Positions 24,590-36,404 of a stretch of 64,000 nucleotides of DNA are shown here, piece by piece; positions within the stretch are counted from its first letter, which is position 1, and each line of letters begins with the position of its first letter. The position numbers and the translations under genes were made by a program. The DNA comes from Diabrotica undecimpunctata. Its lineage: Eukaryota > Arthropoda > Insecta > Coleoptera > Chrysomelidae. The notes under the pieces were generated by a model. That model did not search any database. It saw nothing but the letters and a program-made list of their open reading frames with translations, and had not been told where the DNA came from. The DNA is taken from positions 77,166,263-77,230,262 of the forward strand of contig NC_092803.1 of NCBI RefSeq assembly GCF_040954645.1. The letters run 5' to 3'.

Positions 24590-25525
24590 ATGAAGGTAAA
24601 AATCAACTATTAACTCCGATTTCGGTGAACCTTCATCGATTTGCATGAAAATTTGGGATTGAGTATATTTTACCATCAACTTCAAAAGTGACATATGCTC
24701 AACTTGCGCTTTTGCATTTTAGGGGTGAAATCCACCCCTTTTGTTAAAAATGGTAAAAAATGCAGATTTAAGCATTCTGGCATAAGTAATCTCGATTAAT
24801 TAAATAAGATAAATATTTTGAAACATTTATAAGCATAATTTATGATTTTAATTAATTTTTCAACCCTTTTAGCAACTATCCCTTAAATTGAAAATCATGA
24901 AAAAATAATTTTTTATGATTTATCAAATATCAAATATCAAATCGCATATTAATATTACCCAAATAATGTCTTTAATGTTTATGATATAATTTTTGATTGA
25001 CTAAAATTTCAACACTTAAAAACCACCCCCTTAAAGCAGAATCATAGAAAAAATTTATTTCAAGAAACTTTAATTATTTGAATAATACATTACTCAATTT
25101 AAAATCTTATTTACTCAGTAATAAAGTATTTATTTATTTATTGCGTAATTTTTCAACCTTAAAAACTACCCCTTGTCATAAAAATAATGTGTATATTAAG
25201 TAGTGAGTGGGTCCTAGTATGCTTTCTTGTGGAACTCTGAAACATATTTAAAACAGTGTACTGATTTTCTCACCCCTTTTGACTTAAAAAATCAATCTGT
25301 CAGATAGGATCTTAAAAGTTAACTTATGCGGTGAAGAATCTCTTCTATGAATCAATTAAGGAGCGACACCTACTACTTGTCCATTGGCTAATTTAATTCA
25401 CTTAGAAATTGCATTTAAAATCGGAAGATTCAACTGAAATTTTATGTTACAGCTGAGCTTAGCTACGACCAATGGAAATTCTGTCCGGCCGACGGAAAAA
25501 GTATATTCCACTTTGAATATCCCAA
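24590..25525. repeat. Uncharacterised interspersed-repeat-like block
   Basis: Contains phrases such as AACTCCGATTTCGGTGAACC, AGGGGTGAAATCCACCCC and repeated AACC(A)CCCCTT motifs every 150-250 bases, which resembles non-coding repetitive DNA of insects. No coding, no clear ends. Given as a repeat on pattern alone. Confidence 0.3.
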
Positions 25526-26779
25526 AATAGAGATACCTTAATTTTTAGCTATATTTTATTAGAATAATACTTTTAAATATTATGATCTAGTTTCAACATA
25601 TCTTGATACAACACTGGACTAAATTCTCACAAAGAAAATTTAGAAATTCGATCTACAATGTAGTTCCCTTTCTTCAGTTTTATTTCTTTTAAATTTCATT
25701 CAACAAACACATGGTTGTGTTTTGGATTTTTCAAGATTTCCAACTACATTCTCAATTGTTTGGCTACGAAATATCCTACAGCAAATAATGCTTCTCGGAT
25801 GTATTATTGTGGCAATTGTAAGGAATTTAATGGTCTTTTAAGGTTTTGGGGACAATCCAGTGTGGGAGATTTTTTATTTTCAAATAATGAGTTTAAAATG
25901 AAATTTGTGCACCTGAACAAAAAATACTGGTCATTAGAAAGACATGAATAGATGATAAAAATGATAAAAAAAGCCAAAGAAGATTGGAAAATTTGCAGCC
26001 AACACATTCTATAAAGTAAACCTACTATAAAGAAAGTATTTACATAATGTTCTTTTTGTTCTGGTAACAGTTAGTTTAAAATATTTTGAAATATTTGAAA
26101 TATTCAGAATTTTGGTTTTTGTTCTTCTACATAGATAGTTGGAAGTAACAGACAGTCAAGAACTACTTTATGCTACTTTTTTATACTAAATTGTCGCTGG
26201 TAATGCTTTTTTGTGCTGTTAATTAGGCACTAGAATCCAAACATCAGAGTATCCAGTAAAAGTATCAGCAATCTCTAAAGCCAAAAAATATATGTTTTAC
26301 TGGATACGAAAAGAAATGTTTACCACACAATTTTATAATAAGGATGTGCTCCTCTTTTCATATACCAAAATAAAAAGTGAGAAAATGTTTAAAGAGAATT
26401 GTTCAGAGGAAGACCTTTTTCATAATGAGTGAATTTTTAGATAAATATTATGCGCCCTAAGAGTAAATAAAACACTGTAAAGATGCTTTAGCAAAACGTT
26501 AATTGTCTTAACTTGAGTATTTCATTTCACAAAAAATAGCTGATTGTATTTTTTTTATCGCGAGGTAAACAAAGTATTTCCTAAAAGTATATATAATCGT
26601 ATGGCATATAAATTCGTCAAAAATAATTTACTTAGTAATTCAGCCAACATAAAAGCACTATCTTCTCCTAAAATATATAAACTGTATTCGTCAAAATAAA
26701 CAGTACTGAAATTTAGACGGTTGTCAAATTGCGCACACAATACATATTTATTTGGTTGTGTTTATTAACTGTCTTATTT
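25526..26779. other. No gene recognised
   Basis: AT-rich. A 78-codon frame at 25715-25951 and a short frame near 26600 (minus) match nothing I know. Confidence 0.4.
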
Positions 26780-27710
26780 ACAGTGCACTATTATTAAAAC
26801 CCTCCTGAAAATGATTTTCAAAATTGAGATGGAAGTGTTTATAGTAGACCATTATCGGCAGAATAATGGTCCAAGTTTGAAACATGGATCTGAAAAACAT
26901 CGAGAAGTATTTATCAAGGCATTACTCCAGTATAAGTTAGTGTAATGTTAGCAATCGTTAAGAATAATTTTAACGCTGGTAGTTTGTTGTATCAGGCAAG
27001 GGATTTCCGGTCCTTCTTTTTTCCATTTACAAGCAGTTCTTACTAACAGTAATCAAGGACGCGTTCTCAATAAGATCTTACAGTCTCCAAAACGAAGCCT
27101 TTAACGTAATGCGTATAAATTGAATATCAGTGAAACATCCAGTGAACGTCGACTGTTCAAATCTCTTAGTGGTTATCCTTACTGTAAATAAATTAAACAA
27201 AGACTAACATACGGTAACAAATGTGCAAGAAACGCTTAATGTGGAAGGGTGTCTGGTGTACGAAGATCCCGATTGATAAATGTATGGTTTTCTAACGAAA
27301 GTCATCTGCGCACGAAATCTGCAGATTCTTACATCTTACCATAGCCCTTTACTTCGCAAACATTTTGAAAATAGAATAATTTCTCATTGAACAGACTTCG
27401 ATTACACAGCTCACTCACCTAACCAGACACAACCTGCTGCAGACAAGTGGGGCATGATAAAGCAATCAGTACTAAGTAGGAAGTTTCGCCATGCAGCAAA
27501 TATTGGAGGATAACGACCAAGGATAATAACCTGTTATCAACAACTATAGCAACCACTCTTTATAAATATATTCGACATAATTTATGAAATCGATATGCAG
27601 TTTGTTTGGGGCGCAACGGTGTACATTTTGAACATGTAAATTATGGTAATTAAAAAACAAATACTTTCGGTACTGTTCATTTTAGTGGATCCTGTATTTT
27701 AATCTTCAAG
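26780..27710 (+). pseudogene. Very old Tc1/mariner-type transposase relic
   Basis: Scattered matches in order: IEMEVFIVDHYRQNNGPSLK (N-terminal helix-turn-helix), NQGRVLNKILQSPKRSL, LNISETSSERRLFKSLSGYP, VWFSNESHLRTKSA (first catalytic site, DE now NE), and a degraded C-terminus near 27600. The order fits a mariner-like family with the VF.VEHY start. Many stops and frame changes; catalytic residues lost. Confidence 0.45.
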
Positions 27711-27789
27711 ATAAATATCTTACGTACAAACTACAGAATAACAAGTCCTGTTCCTAAATTATGTTGATAATATAGTGTTGGTAAAAAAT

Positions 27790-28300
27790 ACTAAAAAAAA
27801 TCTAGAATAAAAGCTGTAACACTGGAAAGAACTCTTAAAGAAAAAGGTTTAAAACTTAGGAGGACAAAAACAGAGTATTTACAGTAGTTCAATGGTGAAA
27901 TGATTGTAAATAGTAATAATTTTAAGTAACTAGGATCGGTGTTACCGGGTAATGGTAAAATAGATGGAGATACATGCAGTTACTTTAGGGCGGAATTAAT
28001 AAAATAGGAGGGAAGTAAAATGTTTAGTAACACATATTAAAATAAAACTAAAAGAAAAATAACTGCCATAAGACAAGCTGTATTGTAGGAAACTAAATTT
28101 TGGGCAGTTAAAAGGAATGAGAAATGCATGTACCGGAAATGAGAATGCTTATGAGGATGAGTAGAGTGTCAAAAAAGATAAAATTAGGAATGTATATATA
28201 AAGGGAAGTCAACCGGCAGCACCAAGTAATGCGAAATAAGAGAGCCTGAGTTATCATGGTTAAGGCATGTTCAATCTTGGGATGTTAATCATCCAATTAC
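27790..28300 (+). pseudogene. RTE-like LINE relic, C-terminal half
   Basis: Readable phrases: RTLKEKGLKLRRTKTEYLQ, SYFRAELIK, TKRKITAIRQAVL, ETKFWAVKRNEK and PELSWLRHVQ. They follow the order of the RTE-like segment after the YADD motif. Many stops; old. Confidence 0.5.
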
Positions 28301-28307
28301 TATTGTC

Positions 28308-28411
28308 GTTGGGAATAAGCCACAATATAAGTTTAAAATACGTTTATTTTTAACGTTTCAATTTCCACTGGAAATCGTTTTCAAAATATAAAATTGTGGC
28401 TTATTCCCAAC
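28308..28411. repeat. Inverted repeat of a Penelope-like end
   Basis: A perfect 19-bp arm, GTTGGGAATAAGCCACAAT, lies at 28308-28326 and its reverse complement at 28393-28411. Between them is AACGTTTCAATTTCCACTGG and AAATCGTTTTC. The minus-strand reading matches the end of the Penelope-like element at 12425-12485. It could be a head-to-head pair of element ends or a folded-back derivative. Confidence 0.55.
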
Positions 28412-28848
28412 TTCTTCTTCTTCTTCTTTTTACATGACTCTGTCTGTTTTTCAATGTGCCTCCAGTAAGTTGTTGTTCCATCGTTTACGTGGTCTTTTTA
28501 CTGATCGCCTTCCTATTGAGAAACCGTCTCTTGCCATCTTTACTACTCTTTTTGTTATCATTCGGCTTATATGATGGTTCCATTCTACTCTTCTATTTCT
28601 TACCCAGTTCTTGATGTTTTTCACCCTGCATCTACGTCATATATCTGTAGTTTTTAACTTACTTTTTATCCTCTCTGTCTCAGGTCGTGTTTCTGCCGCG
28701 TATGTCATTATTGATCTGATGACTGTTCTGTAAATTCTGCCTTTCAGTTCTTTTCCGATATTTTTATTTCTCTGTTGTTTCATGCAAGCAAACTTTGGCT
28801 CTATTTGCTCTATTCACATGATATTTCAGTTCTGTTATGTATGAGCTT
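28412..28848 (-). pseudogene. RTE-like LINE, 3' segment of the interrupted copy
   Basis: Begins at its 3' end with (CTT)n at 28411-28425 and reads leftward from about 28830: KVCLHETTE, then DIRGRNTT, KNWVRNR-type sequence and SKDGKRRFLNRKAISKKTT, the end of the protein. The sequence upstream on its strand continues at 34762 and then 40416, because two other LINEs were inserted. Stops and frame changes present. Confidence 0.7.
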
Positions 28849-28861
28849 TACGTAGCTAGAT
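28849..28861. repeat. Left target duplication of the LOA-like LINE
   Basis: TACGTAGCTAGAT, repeated exactly at 34761-34773. Confidence 0.93.
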
Positions 28862-29672
28862 CCTTCCCCGGGACTGTAATTTTTCCTCGACGTTGGTGGG
28901 AGGGCCGAGTAACTGGTCTTGGTCCCTGAAATTGTGAGGGGAGCACGACCAGTGAAACTAAACACAGTCCCTAAGCGTCCAGCGCCTGTGCACCGGGTGG
29001 CCGCCGGACACCGCCGCTGGACGCAAGAAAGGCGTGGCAATTGAGGCGAACAGTTGCGGCGCCTTCGCCTTCAGCTTTTAGTTTACCCTTCCAACTTCCC
29101 TACGGCTACTCCAAATTTCTCTAATCTCAGTCGCCAAACTCCAAAACCCGGCGGCGGTGGGGTCCCACGCATTAGACGCGTCTGCCGGTGCGGGGACCCC
29201 GCCCTCGATCCTGACACACACACACACTTTTCGAGCCTTCCTCGACAGACTATCTAGGAGTAGCCGACTCACCCTATCCAACTTCCCGCCCCCTCACACC
29301 CCAACAGGAAGCTCGTAGCTCGGAAATTGTCGGCGAGGCACTGGTGGGGTCACTGACGCCAAATAGGTGACACCAATAAATACCACTAGAAGAGAAGACC
29401 AGCCCAACTGCATCTCAGCATGCATCACCGACTAGTCCTTATCCTCACGGAAGGATGAATGGCGAATTCCCGGCGCCAAAAAACGGGGACCTTTTGGCTA
29501 TGGAATGGTAACCCAGACAGAGGAGTCCAGATGGAGAAAACCAGCTTTTAAAAAATCCGCAATTCAAGCTGGAAGACATCGCGGCGAAGGATGAATGGCC
29601 ATGCGTAGTTGGTCGAGAGCGATTCCTGTAAGGAACCAGGCGACACCTCACAGTAATTAGCCTTACTCGGGC

Positions 29673-31031
29673 ATGCGGGGCTCTGCTCGAGTGGACTGCA
29701 ATTCCCTAGCTACTCGTGGGAACAATATGGAAAATAATATGGAAACCAATATTCCCGAACAACCCGTAGTAGAAAGCCCTGAAGGCACTACTATACAGAT
29801 AGCGAAGCCGACCAAAAGGAAGGCGGTCAGAGTCACCTCCCTAGAGGAGGTGGATCTAATGACAGACGAGGAGGTTATTAAGGCCAGGCTGGCCGGGGCC
29901 TCCAAGAAGAAAGTAAGGGATCTGGTGGGAAAAGGCCAGGATTACATTGAAGCCAAGCGCTCGGTGATCAAGGCCAACCTCACCAAGGTGCTTGGACGAC
30001 AAAAGGACAATCCCCCTAAGTCTAAAGAGAAGGCGGAGCAAAAGCTGGAAATGGCTACGCAAAAGTCTACAAAGAAGCGACAAAGGTCGGACCACAGTAC
30101 GCCGCCAGCGGAAGCCAAAAAGAGGCCGAGGAAGTCAGAAATGACTTTTACACAAGCCCTTTGCTCGGCAAAGGTGGCTGTAGTATATGATGGCTTCCCT
30201 GGAGTCAGGATGGAACCCACAAAGCTTAAGGCAGTGCAAACATCCATCTTGGAGGCTCTGGAGAGAACGCCAGAAGAAGGGCCGCAAATCAGGCTGCTAA
30301 AGCGCACATTCAAGCCCGGTTACCTGGTAAAGACGTGCGCGGATAGTGCAAGCGCACAATGGCTCAGGGACACTACTCCCACTCTGAAGCCTTGGGAAGG
30401 TGCAAGCCTTCAGGCTAAGGACGAGAGTGAAGTCGAGAGGCCGTGTTCTTGCACTGTCTACATCCCAGACGAGGACGGAAAGAGGTTGGGGGCGGAAAGT
30501 GTGCTGACTCGATTAAGGGTCAGCAACCGAAAGCTCAACACCCTTATATGGACCGTTTTGGGTAAAACACCTGCAGAAAAAGGGCAGGTATGGGTCCTCT
30601 CAATGGACAAAGAGTCCTTTGAGGAACTCAACAAACTTCAAATGTGTCCTTACTTTGGCATCGGAAGAATTAAATTCCGTGTCAAGGATGATGGGTACAT
30701 TAAGAAGGTTGCAGAGGCCGGACCATCGGGGTTGCAAGGCGTAACTGCCGCAACCTCGGCAGTCAAGGCTAAGCAAAAAAGAAAAGAAGTAAAACCTTCA
30801 GAGGGGCAAAGCTCTAAAGCAGCGCCAAAGAAGGTTAACACTTCGACCAAACACAAGGCTCGCCCTAAGGATGATAAGTCGAGGGAAGGAGCTAAAGAAG
30901 GAATAATCCCGAAAGAAGTCCGTACCGACTTGCAGGGGAGTGCTACAAACCCGCCCAGAAGGCTAGAAGCCACTGAGCGGGTGGCCGCTCCCATGGAAGG
31001 TGTAGAGGATACGGGAAAACCCGAAAGTTAG
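29673..31031 (+). CDS. LOA-like LINE ORF1 protein (DUF4780-like)
   Basis: 452 codons, intact, from ATG at 29673. The N-terminal third is charged with Lys-rich runs. Residues about 150-250 (FTQALCSAKVAVVYDGFPGV ... LVKTCADSASAQWLRDTTPT) and 260-345 (SCTVYIPDEDGK ... IWTVLGKTPAEK ... YFGIGRIKFRV) resemble the domain called DUF4780 in insect LINE ORF1 proteins. No CCHC knuckle is seen. The C-terminal 100 residues are basic and disordered-looking. ORF1 proteins bind element RNA. ORF2 starts in an overlapping frame before its stop. Downstream ATGs at 29728 and 29740 are alternative starts. Confidence 0.75.
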   Translation: MRGSARVDCNSLATRGNNMENNMETNIPEQPVVESPEGTTIQIAKPTKRKAVRVTSLEEVDLMTDEEVIKARLAGASKKKVRDLVGKGQDYIEAKRSVIKANLTKVLGRQKDNPPKSKEKAEQKLEMATQKSTKKRQRSDHSTPPAEAKKRPRKSEMTFTQALCSAKVAVVYDGFPGVRMEPTKLKAVQTSILEALERTPEEGPQIRLLKRTFKPGYLVKTCADSASAQWLRDTTPTLKPWEGASLQAKDESEVERPCSCTVYIPDEDGKRLGAESVLTRLRVSNRKLNTLIWTVLGKTPAEKGQVWVLSMDKESFEELNKLQMCPYFGIGRIKFRVKDDGYIKKVAEAGPSGLQGVTAATSAVKAKQKRKEVKPSEGQSSKAAPKKVNTSTKHKARPKDDKSREGAKEGIIPKEVRTDLQGSATNPPRRLEATERVAAPMEGVEDTGKPES

Positions 31032-34000
31032 CCTTCAGTTTAGAGGAAGGCAGAGTAAAGGTCCTGCAGGTCAACCTTCATCATGCTAAAGCTGCGTCGG
31101 CGGTTTTGTGCAGAAGGTTTGACATGGAAGACCTGGACTTGGCCCTACTGCAGGAACCATGGCTCCACGGAGAAAAGATTGTAGGCTTGAAGCCGCAACA
31201 AGGTAAGTTACTATACGATGCGAAAGGAGAGACACCTCGAGCATGCATTGTATATGGTAACGAAGTAAACTGTACACTGATTCCGGATCTTTGCTCCGGA
31301 GACTTTGTTACAGGTATTTTAACCGCTTCCATCGAGGAAGGTAGTAAAAGATGGTTGGTATGTTCTGCCTACTTCGCTGGAGAGAAGGTCTTCCGCCCAG
31401 GCATAGTAGAGGACGTTATAACCTACAGCCGAAGGGAGAACCTTCATCTAATACTGGGATGTGATGCCAATGCCCACCATCTGGCATGGGGGAGTACGAA
31501 CATCAACAGTCGAGGTGAGTCTTTACTACAGTTCATCTTAAGCATGGGTTTAGAAATAGCCAATATAGGAAATAAACCTACCTTCGTTACGGCCACGCGC
31601 AAAGCAGTCTTAGATGTAACACTTTGCAGTGAAAAAACGTACGATACTATAAAGAATTGGCATGTGTCAGAGGAACCTTCATGTTCCGACCATAGGCACA
31701 TTCGATTTGATTTAATTACTTCGACTCGAATGGTGGCAAGGTTCAGGAACCCGAGAGAGACGGATTGGGAAGGCTATAGAGGCTCACTCGAGAAATCTCT
31801 TGAGGGAGGAATCGGCACCATAAAAGATACGGACGATCTCGAACTGACAGTCGAAACGGTGAGGGGAGCTGTTCTGGCCGCTTACCAGGAGAATTGTCCA
31901 GAGAGAGAAAAGAAAGGAAAGAAAAACACACCCTGGTGGAATGAACACTTACAAAAGCTTAGGGCAGATGTAAGAAGGCTATTCAATAAAGCCAAATTCA
32001 ACCAGGACTGGGCCATTTATAGAGAAAAACTGACGCAATATAATAAGGAGATCCGAAAAGCCAAAAGAGACTCGTGGCGAAAGTTCTGCGAGGAAGTCGA
32101 ACAGGCTCCCGCATGTTCCAGAATCCACAAGGTCCTGGCTAAGGATGGTATTGCGAATCAGGTCGGCCTCTTGAAGAAAGAGGACGAAACGTATGTAGAA
32201 ACCCTGGAGGAAAGCTTAATAATGCTCACCAAGGTACATTTTCCCAGCTCATCCATTGACAATAATCCTTCGGTCGAGATAGCTCATCCCAGAAGGCCTA
32301 CTAAGGCGGACTGGAAATTAGCTACCGACATCACGAGACCGGAAAAAGTCAGGTGGGCCATCAATAAATTCCAGCCATACAAATCACCTGGAATGGACGG
32401 GATTTATCCAGCCTTGCTACAGAAGGGACAGGATGTGATCATCCCGCATCTAACAAAGATCTTCAAAGCTAGTTTGGCATGGAGATATATTCCAACCGCA
32501 TGGCGAAGGGTGAAAGTCACATATATCCCCAAGGTTGGTAGGGTAATGGACCAGACCCCCAAGTCATACAGACCAATAAGTCTATCCTCTTTCCTAGCAA
32601 AAACGCTGGAAAGATTGATAGACAGGTATATTAGGGACGACGTGCTGATGGAGAATCCACTTAGCGATCGCCAATATGCATACCAGCCAGGAAAGTCAAG
32701 CGACTTGACTTGGCGCTGGATGATCTTAACAGACTGCTCTCAAAGTCGCTAGATGACAAGGAGATAGCGGTGGCGACGTTTCTGGACGTGGAGGGAGCGT
32801 TTAATAACGTCTCCTTCGAGTCTGTAACGGACGCGCTTAAAAGAAGAGGAGTTCCTGCCTTCATATGCGAGTGGACAAAGGCGACCTTAACAAACAGGAT
32901 CATTGTGTCCTCGTTAGGTGAAGCCACTATTGAAGCGAAGGCAGGAAGCGGCTGCCCACAAGGAGGAGTTTTATCCCCATTACTGTGGGCTACGCTTATG
33001 GACGACCTACTTAATACACTGACCAGGGAGGGTTTTTACTGTCTGGGTTATGCGGACGATTTGGTAATTGTAGTCCGAGGACGCTTTACCAAAATAATTT
33101 CGGAGAGACTTCAAGTCGCTCTGAGGATTGTGGACAGCTGGTGTGAGGAAGAAGGTCTGAAGGTTAACCCTAAAAAAACATCTGTTGTTCCCTTCACCAG
33201 AAAAAGAGCACTGCAAGGCTTACAGCCACTAGTGCTCAAGGGAGTAGAAATCCCATTCACAAGTCAGGCCAAGTACTTAGGTGTAATATTCGACCAGAGG
33301 CTGACATGGAATGCACACATTCAGAAAGTCACACAGAAGGCCACTATGGCTCTGAACACATGTAGACGAATGTGTGGTAGGAATTGGGGGTTAAATCCTA
33401 AAATGAACCTCTGGTTGTACACAAGGGTTATAAGGCCCATGATAACTTATGGTTCAGTGGCGTGGTGGAACAAAACGCAACAGTCCGGGGCGATTCGATT
33501 GCTCAGTAGCACACAAAGGCTTGCATGCTTGAGTGTTGCCGGAGCCATGAGAACAGCCCCAACGGACGCGCTAGAAGTTCTGCTAAATCTACCACCTCTG
33601 CATATATACATACAGAGTGAAGCCAGATCAACAGTACATCGGTTGATCCAAGGCCAAGCTCCAATAAGTATGATGCAGGGAGCTGATAACTTAAGGCTAT
33701 ACCAGGACATAAAGGCAGACCCCGTTCTAGGAATGCCTGTAGACCGAATTGTTACGAGGTATAGTTTTAACAAAAATTTTCAAATTATAATACCAAAAAG
33801 AGAGGACTGGGAAACTGGTCCGCCGCTAACAGCAAACTCAATATGGTATACGGACGGCTCCAAAACGGATACAGGTACGGGGGCTGGAATATATGGCATA
33901 AAACCAAGGACGGAAGTCCGGGTATGTCTAGGAACATACGCGACCGTATTTCAAGCCGAATTAGCTGCTATACACAGGTGCGCTATGGAACTAATCGGCC

Positions 34001-34677
34001 GAAATGTAGATAACGACTCCATCGTTATCTATTCGGATAGTCAAGCGGCTCTAAAGGCTCTCAGTTCGGTACAGGTCGATTCATGGCTGGTATGGAACTG
34101 TTTGGATGTCCTCTCTCAGGTGGGAAGTCAAAACAGGTTGACACTTGCCTGGGTGCCGGGACATAAGGGCCATCGTGGCAACGAGAAGGCCAATGAACTG
34201 GCCCGAGAAGGCGCATCTACGCCACTGGTTGGTCCGGAACCCTTCTTTGGAATCGCAAATACGATAAAAAGGGCAGCCATACACAAATGGGTGCAACAGA
34301 AGTCTCTTGAGTGGTGGAACAACTCACCAGGACAGAGGCAGGCCAAACAGTTCATCAAAGGACATTCGGCTAAATTTACAGCAGACTTACTTTCGCACAG
34401 GCGCAGGACTGTCAGAATGATAGTGGGTCTGCTCACTGGGCACTGTAGACTCAATAGACACCTGAGTCTCATAGGCCTGACAGAAGAGGACACCTGTCGT
34501 TTCTGTCTGGAAGAAGAGGAAACCGCTCTACACGTTCTGTGCCATTGCGAAGGTCTCGCACGAATGCGGTTTCTAGAACTCGGAGAGGAAAAACCGGAAG
34601 CACCAGGCTACATGAAAAGGCCACTATCAAGGCTGTTGAGTCTCATTAAGAGGACCAAGCTAGATGAAGTGCTTTAA
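31010..34677 (+). pseudogene. LOA-like LINE ORF2: endonuclease, reverse transcriptase, RNase H; one frameshift
   Basis: The frame is open across the ORF1 stop (KLAFSLEEGRVKVLQVNLHH) with no obvious ATG before 31124, so translation may start by reinitiation. Endonuclease blocks: NLHHAKAAS, LLQEPWLHGEK, GCDANAHHLAWGS, CSDHRHIRFDL. Reverse transcriptase: YKSPGMDGI, SYRPISLSSFLAKTLERLI, then a frame change at 32692-32710 (stop of the first frame at 32750), FLDVEGAFNNVS, GCPQGGVLSPLLW, LGYADDLVIVVRG, KYLGVIFDQRLTW. RNase H: WYTDGSKTDTGTGAGIYG, FQAELAAIH, IYSDSQAALKAL, WVPGHKGHRGNEKANELA. C-terminal C..C...H...C knuckle at CRFCLEEEETALHVLCHC. Everything else is intact, so one indel separates it from a full frame. 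Confidence 0.9.
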
Positions 34678-34760
34678 AATAAGGGGGAAACACAATAGAT
34701 CTGCAAAGGTCGCAGTGTATCAGGCTCTATTGGCCGCCCCATTTTCTACATTCTACATTC

Positions 34761-34773
34761 TACGTAGCTAGAT
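34761..34773. repeat. Right target duplication of the LOA-like LINE
   Basis: Exact copy of 28849-28861. Confidence 0.93.
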
Positions 34774-34874
34774 AATGTGATGGCTAGATATTTAAACTCC
34801 ATGACTTGTTTTATTATCTGGCCTTCTAGCTCCAATTTACATCTCAGTAAATTTGCTATTATAACCATGCATTT
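34762..34874 (-). pseudogene. RTE-like LINE, middle segment of the interrupted copy
   Basis: Read leftward: CMVIIANLLRCKLELEGQII followed by KQVMEFKYLAITLSSY, the stretch directly after the YADD region in RTE-like enzymes. It continues from segment 40416-40625 and into 28412-28848. Confidence 0.8.
34864..34874. repeat. Left target duplication of the I-like LINE
   Basis: ACCATGCATTT, repeated exactly at 40405-40415. Confidence 0.93.
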
Positions 34875-35034
34875 CAGTCGAAGCGATACATTGATATCGG
34901 GTAGACGTGTTTATTGATAAAGTCATTAAGCTCCCAGTTTTTGTGACAATTAGAATATTTTAATTTCGTCGTGTTTAAAAATATTTACATATTATAGTAA
35001 AATAGTGATAAGAAAGTGAAAATATTCTCCCCTG

Positions 35035-36404
35035 ATGGGGGAGAATACCAATAAGACGCCAATGCGCGAACTAAATACTTCTGAAGTTGTTAGTGTTAGT
35101 GAACAAGATATGGATACAGGAATTAATACCACCGTTTCTCCTGCTACAAGGGAAGTAAAACTTTTTAATATTAATTCTAGTAATTACGATTTTCAAAATT
35201 GTTGTGTATATATTGAAAAGACCAATGATCAGAATATAGGCCGATTGCACCCTATGGTTGTGGGTGATATTTTACATCAAAAATTAAAGATCAACAATAT
35301 TAAGGAAATTAAAAGTATAGGAAGAAACCGTGTTAAAGTAATCCTCAAATCTATTTTGGATGCAAATAAATTAGTCACTAATAGTCATTTAAAAGACGAT
35401 AATTTAAAGGCGTATATTCCCAATCACCTCTTAGAAATCAAAGGGCTGATACGTGATGTCGATATCAAATATAACATTGAATATTTGAAAAAATATATGA
35501 CCTCTAGTTCACAAATTATTGATATTAAAAGAATGCACAGGAAAATAGAAAAGGATGGAAATACAGAATATGTACCTAGACGTAATGTTATAATTACATT
35601 TGAAGGCAATTGTTTACCAAACTATGTTGTAATTAATTATGTATATTTTCAAGTTGAAAAATTGTTAGGTAAAGTTACACAATGTTATAAATGCCTCAAA
35701 TTTGGACACATTTCTAGACAATGTAAAGGTACACAGGAATACTGCATACGATGTGGAGAAACTAAAACTGATACACATACATGTGATGAAAAAAAAAAAT
35801 GTATTGCATACACTGTAAAAGTGATAAGCATATATCGATCTCTAAAAACTGTCCTTTTTTCGAACATCAAAAAAAAAAAATAAAAAATATCATGATTGAA
35901 TATAAAATTTCATATTTGGAGGCCAAAAATTTAAACGATTCTTCTTTTTCTGGTCTTATTTGTAATAACAGATTTGAAATATTGTCAAATTCAGATAGAG
36001 AATTTCCAAAATTAACTAACACATCTGAAGTTAATAAACCTGCTTATTCCAATCTATTGAGGCCTCATTTACAGAAAACCAAAAATATTAGTCAACCAAG
36101 TTGTAGTAAATCAAGCACTGATTATAGAGAAAATAAAAAAAGAAAAGTATCATCTCCAACTTCCGAATATCCTACATCTCCTCACATCCCTTTCAGATTT
36201 GGACCATCTCAACCTTTACCACCCTTAAACAAGGAAAGTTTTTCAACTGTAGACAATGATAAAAATAAATTAGTAGATTCTTTAGTAATTCTTTTCTCAG
36301 ATTTTATTCAAAATATTAATTGTTTAGAACAGGCAAAATCACTTGATATTAATATGTTAGCCAAAGGTATTAATAATGTTCTAGATAATATTTTTAAAAA
36401 ATAA
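35035..36404 (+). pseudogene. I-like LINE ORF1 (Gag-like, CCHC knuckles), frameshift in an A11 run
   Basis: Opens at ATG 35035 and reads to about residue 255 with CYKCLKFGHISRQC and CIRCGETKTDTHTC zinc knuckles. At 35789-35799 lies a run of 11 A bases; the frame beyond it runs wild and stops at 35883, while the next frame continues in good sense from 35799: a third knuckle CIHCKSDKHISISKNC, then a Ser/Pro-rich tail to TAA 36402-36404. So the knuckle array is split exactly at the A run. This is either a one-base indel or a site where polymerase or ribosome slippage could join the frames. ORF1 proteins bind element RNA. Confidence 0.85.

Larger units (their letters stand above)
28862..34760 (+). 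mobile_element. Full-length LOA-like LINE
   Basis: 5899 bp between exact 13-bp duplications. It has a GC-rich 5' leader of about 810 bases, ORF1, ORF2 (endonuclease, reverse transcriptase, RNase H) and a short 3' end finishing in repeated TTCTACA units instead of poly(A). GC content and codon use differ sharply from the AT-rich surroundings. RNase H and the reverse transcriptase style (GYADDLVIVVRG, ACLSVAGAMRTAPT, LLNLPPLH) fit the LOA clade of the R1/LOA/I group. Inserted into an RTE-like LINE lying the other way. Confidence 0.92.

Noticed and set aside
25715..25951. 78-codon frame MCFGFFKISN... with two Cys near CGNC
   Set aside because: No splice context, family or conserved motif; composition like its surroundings.
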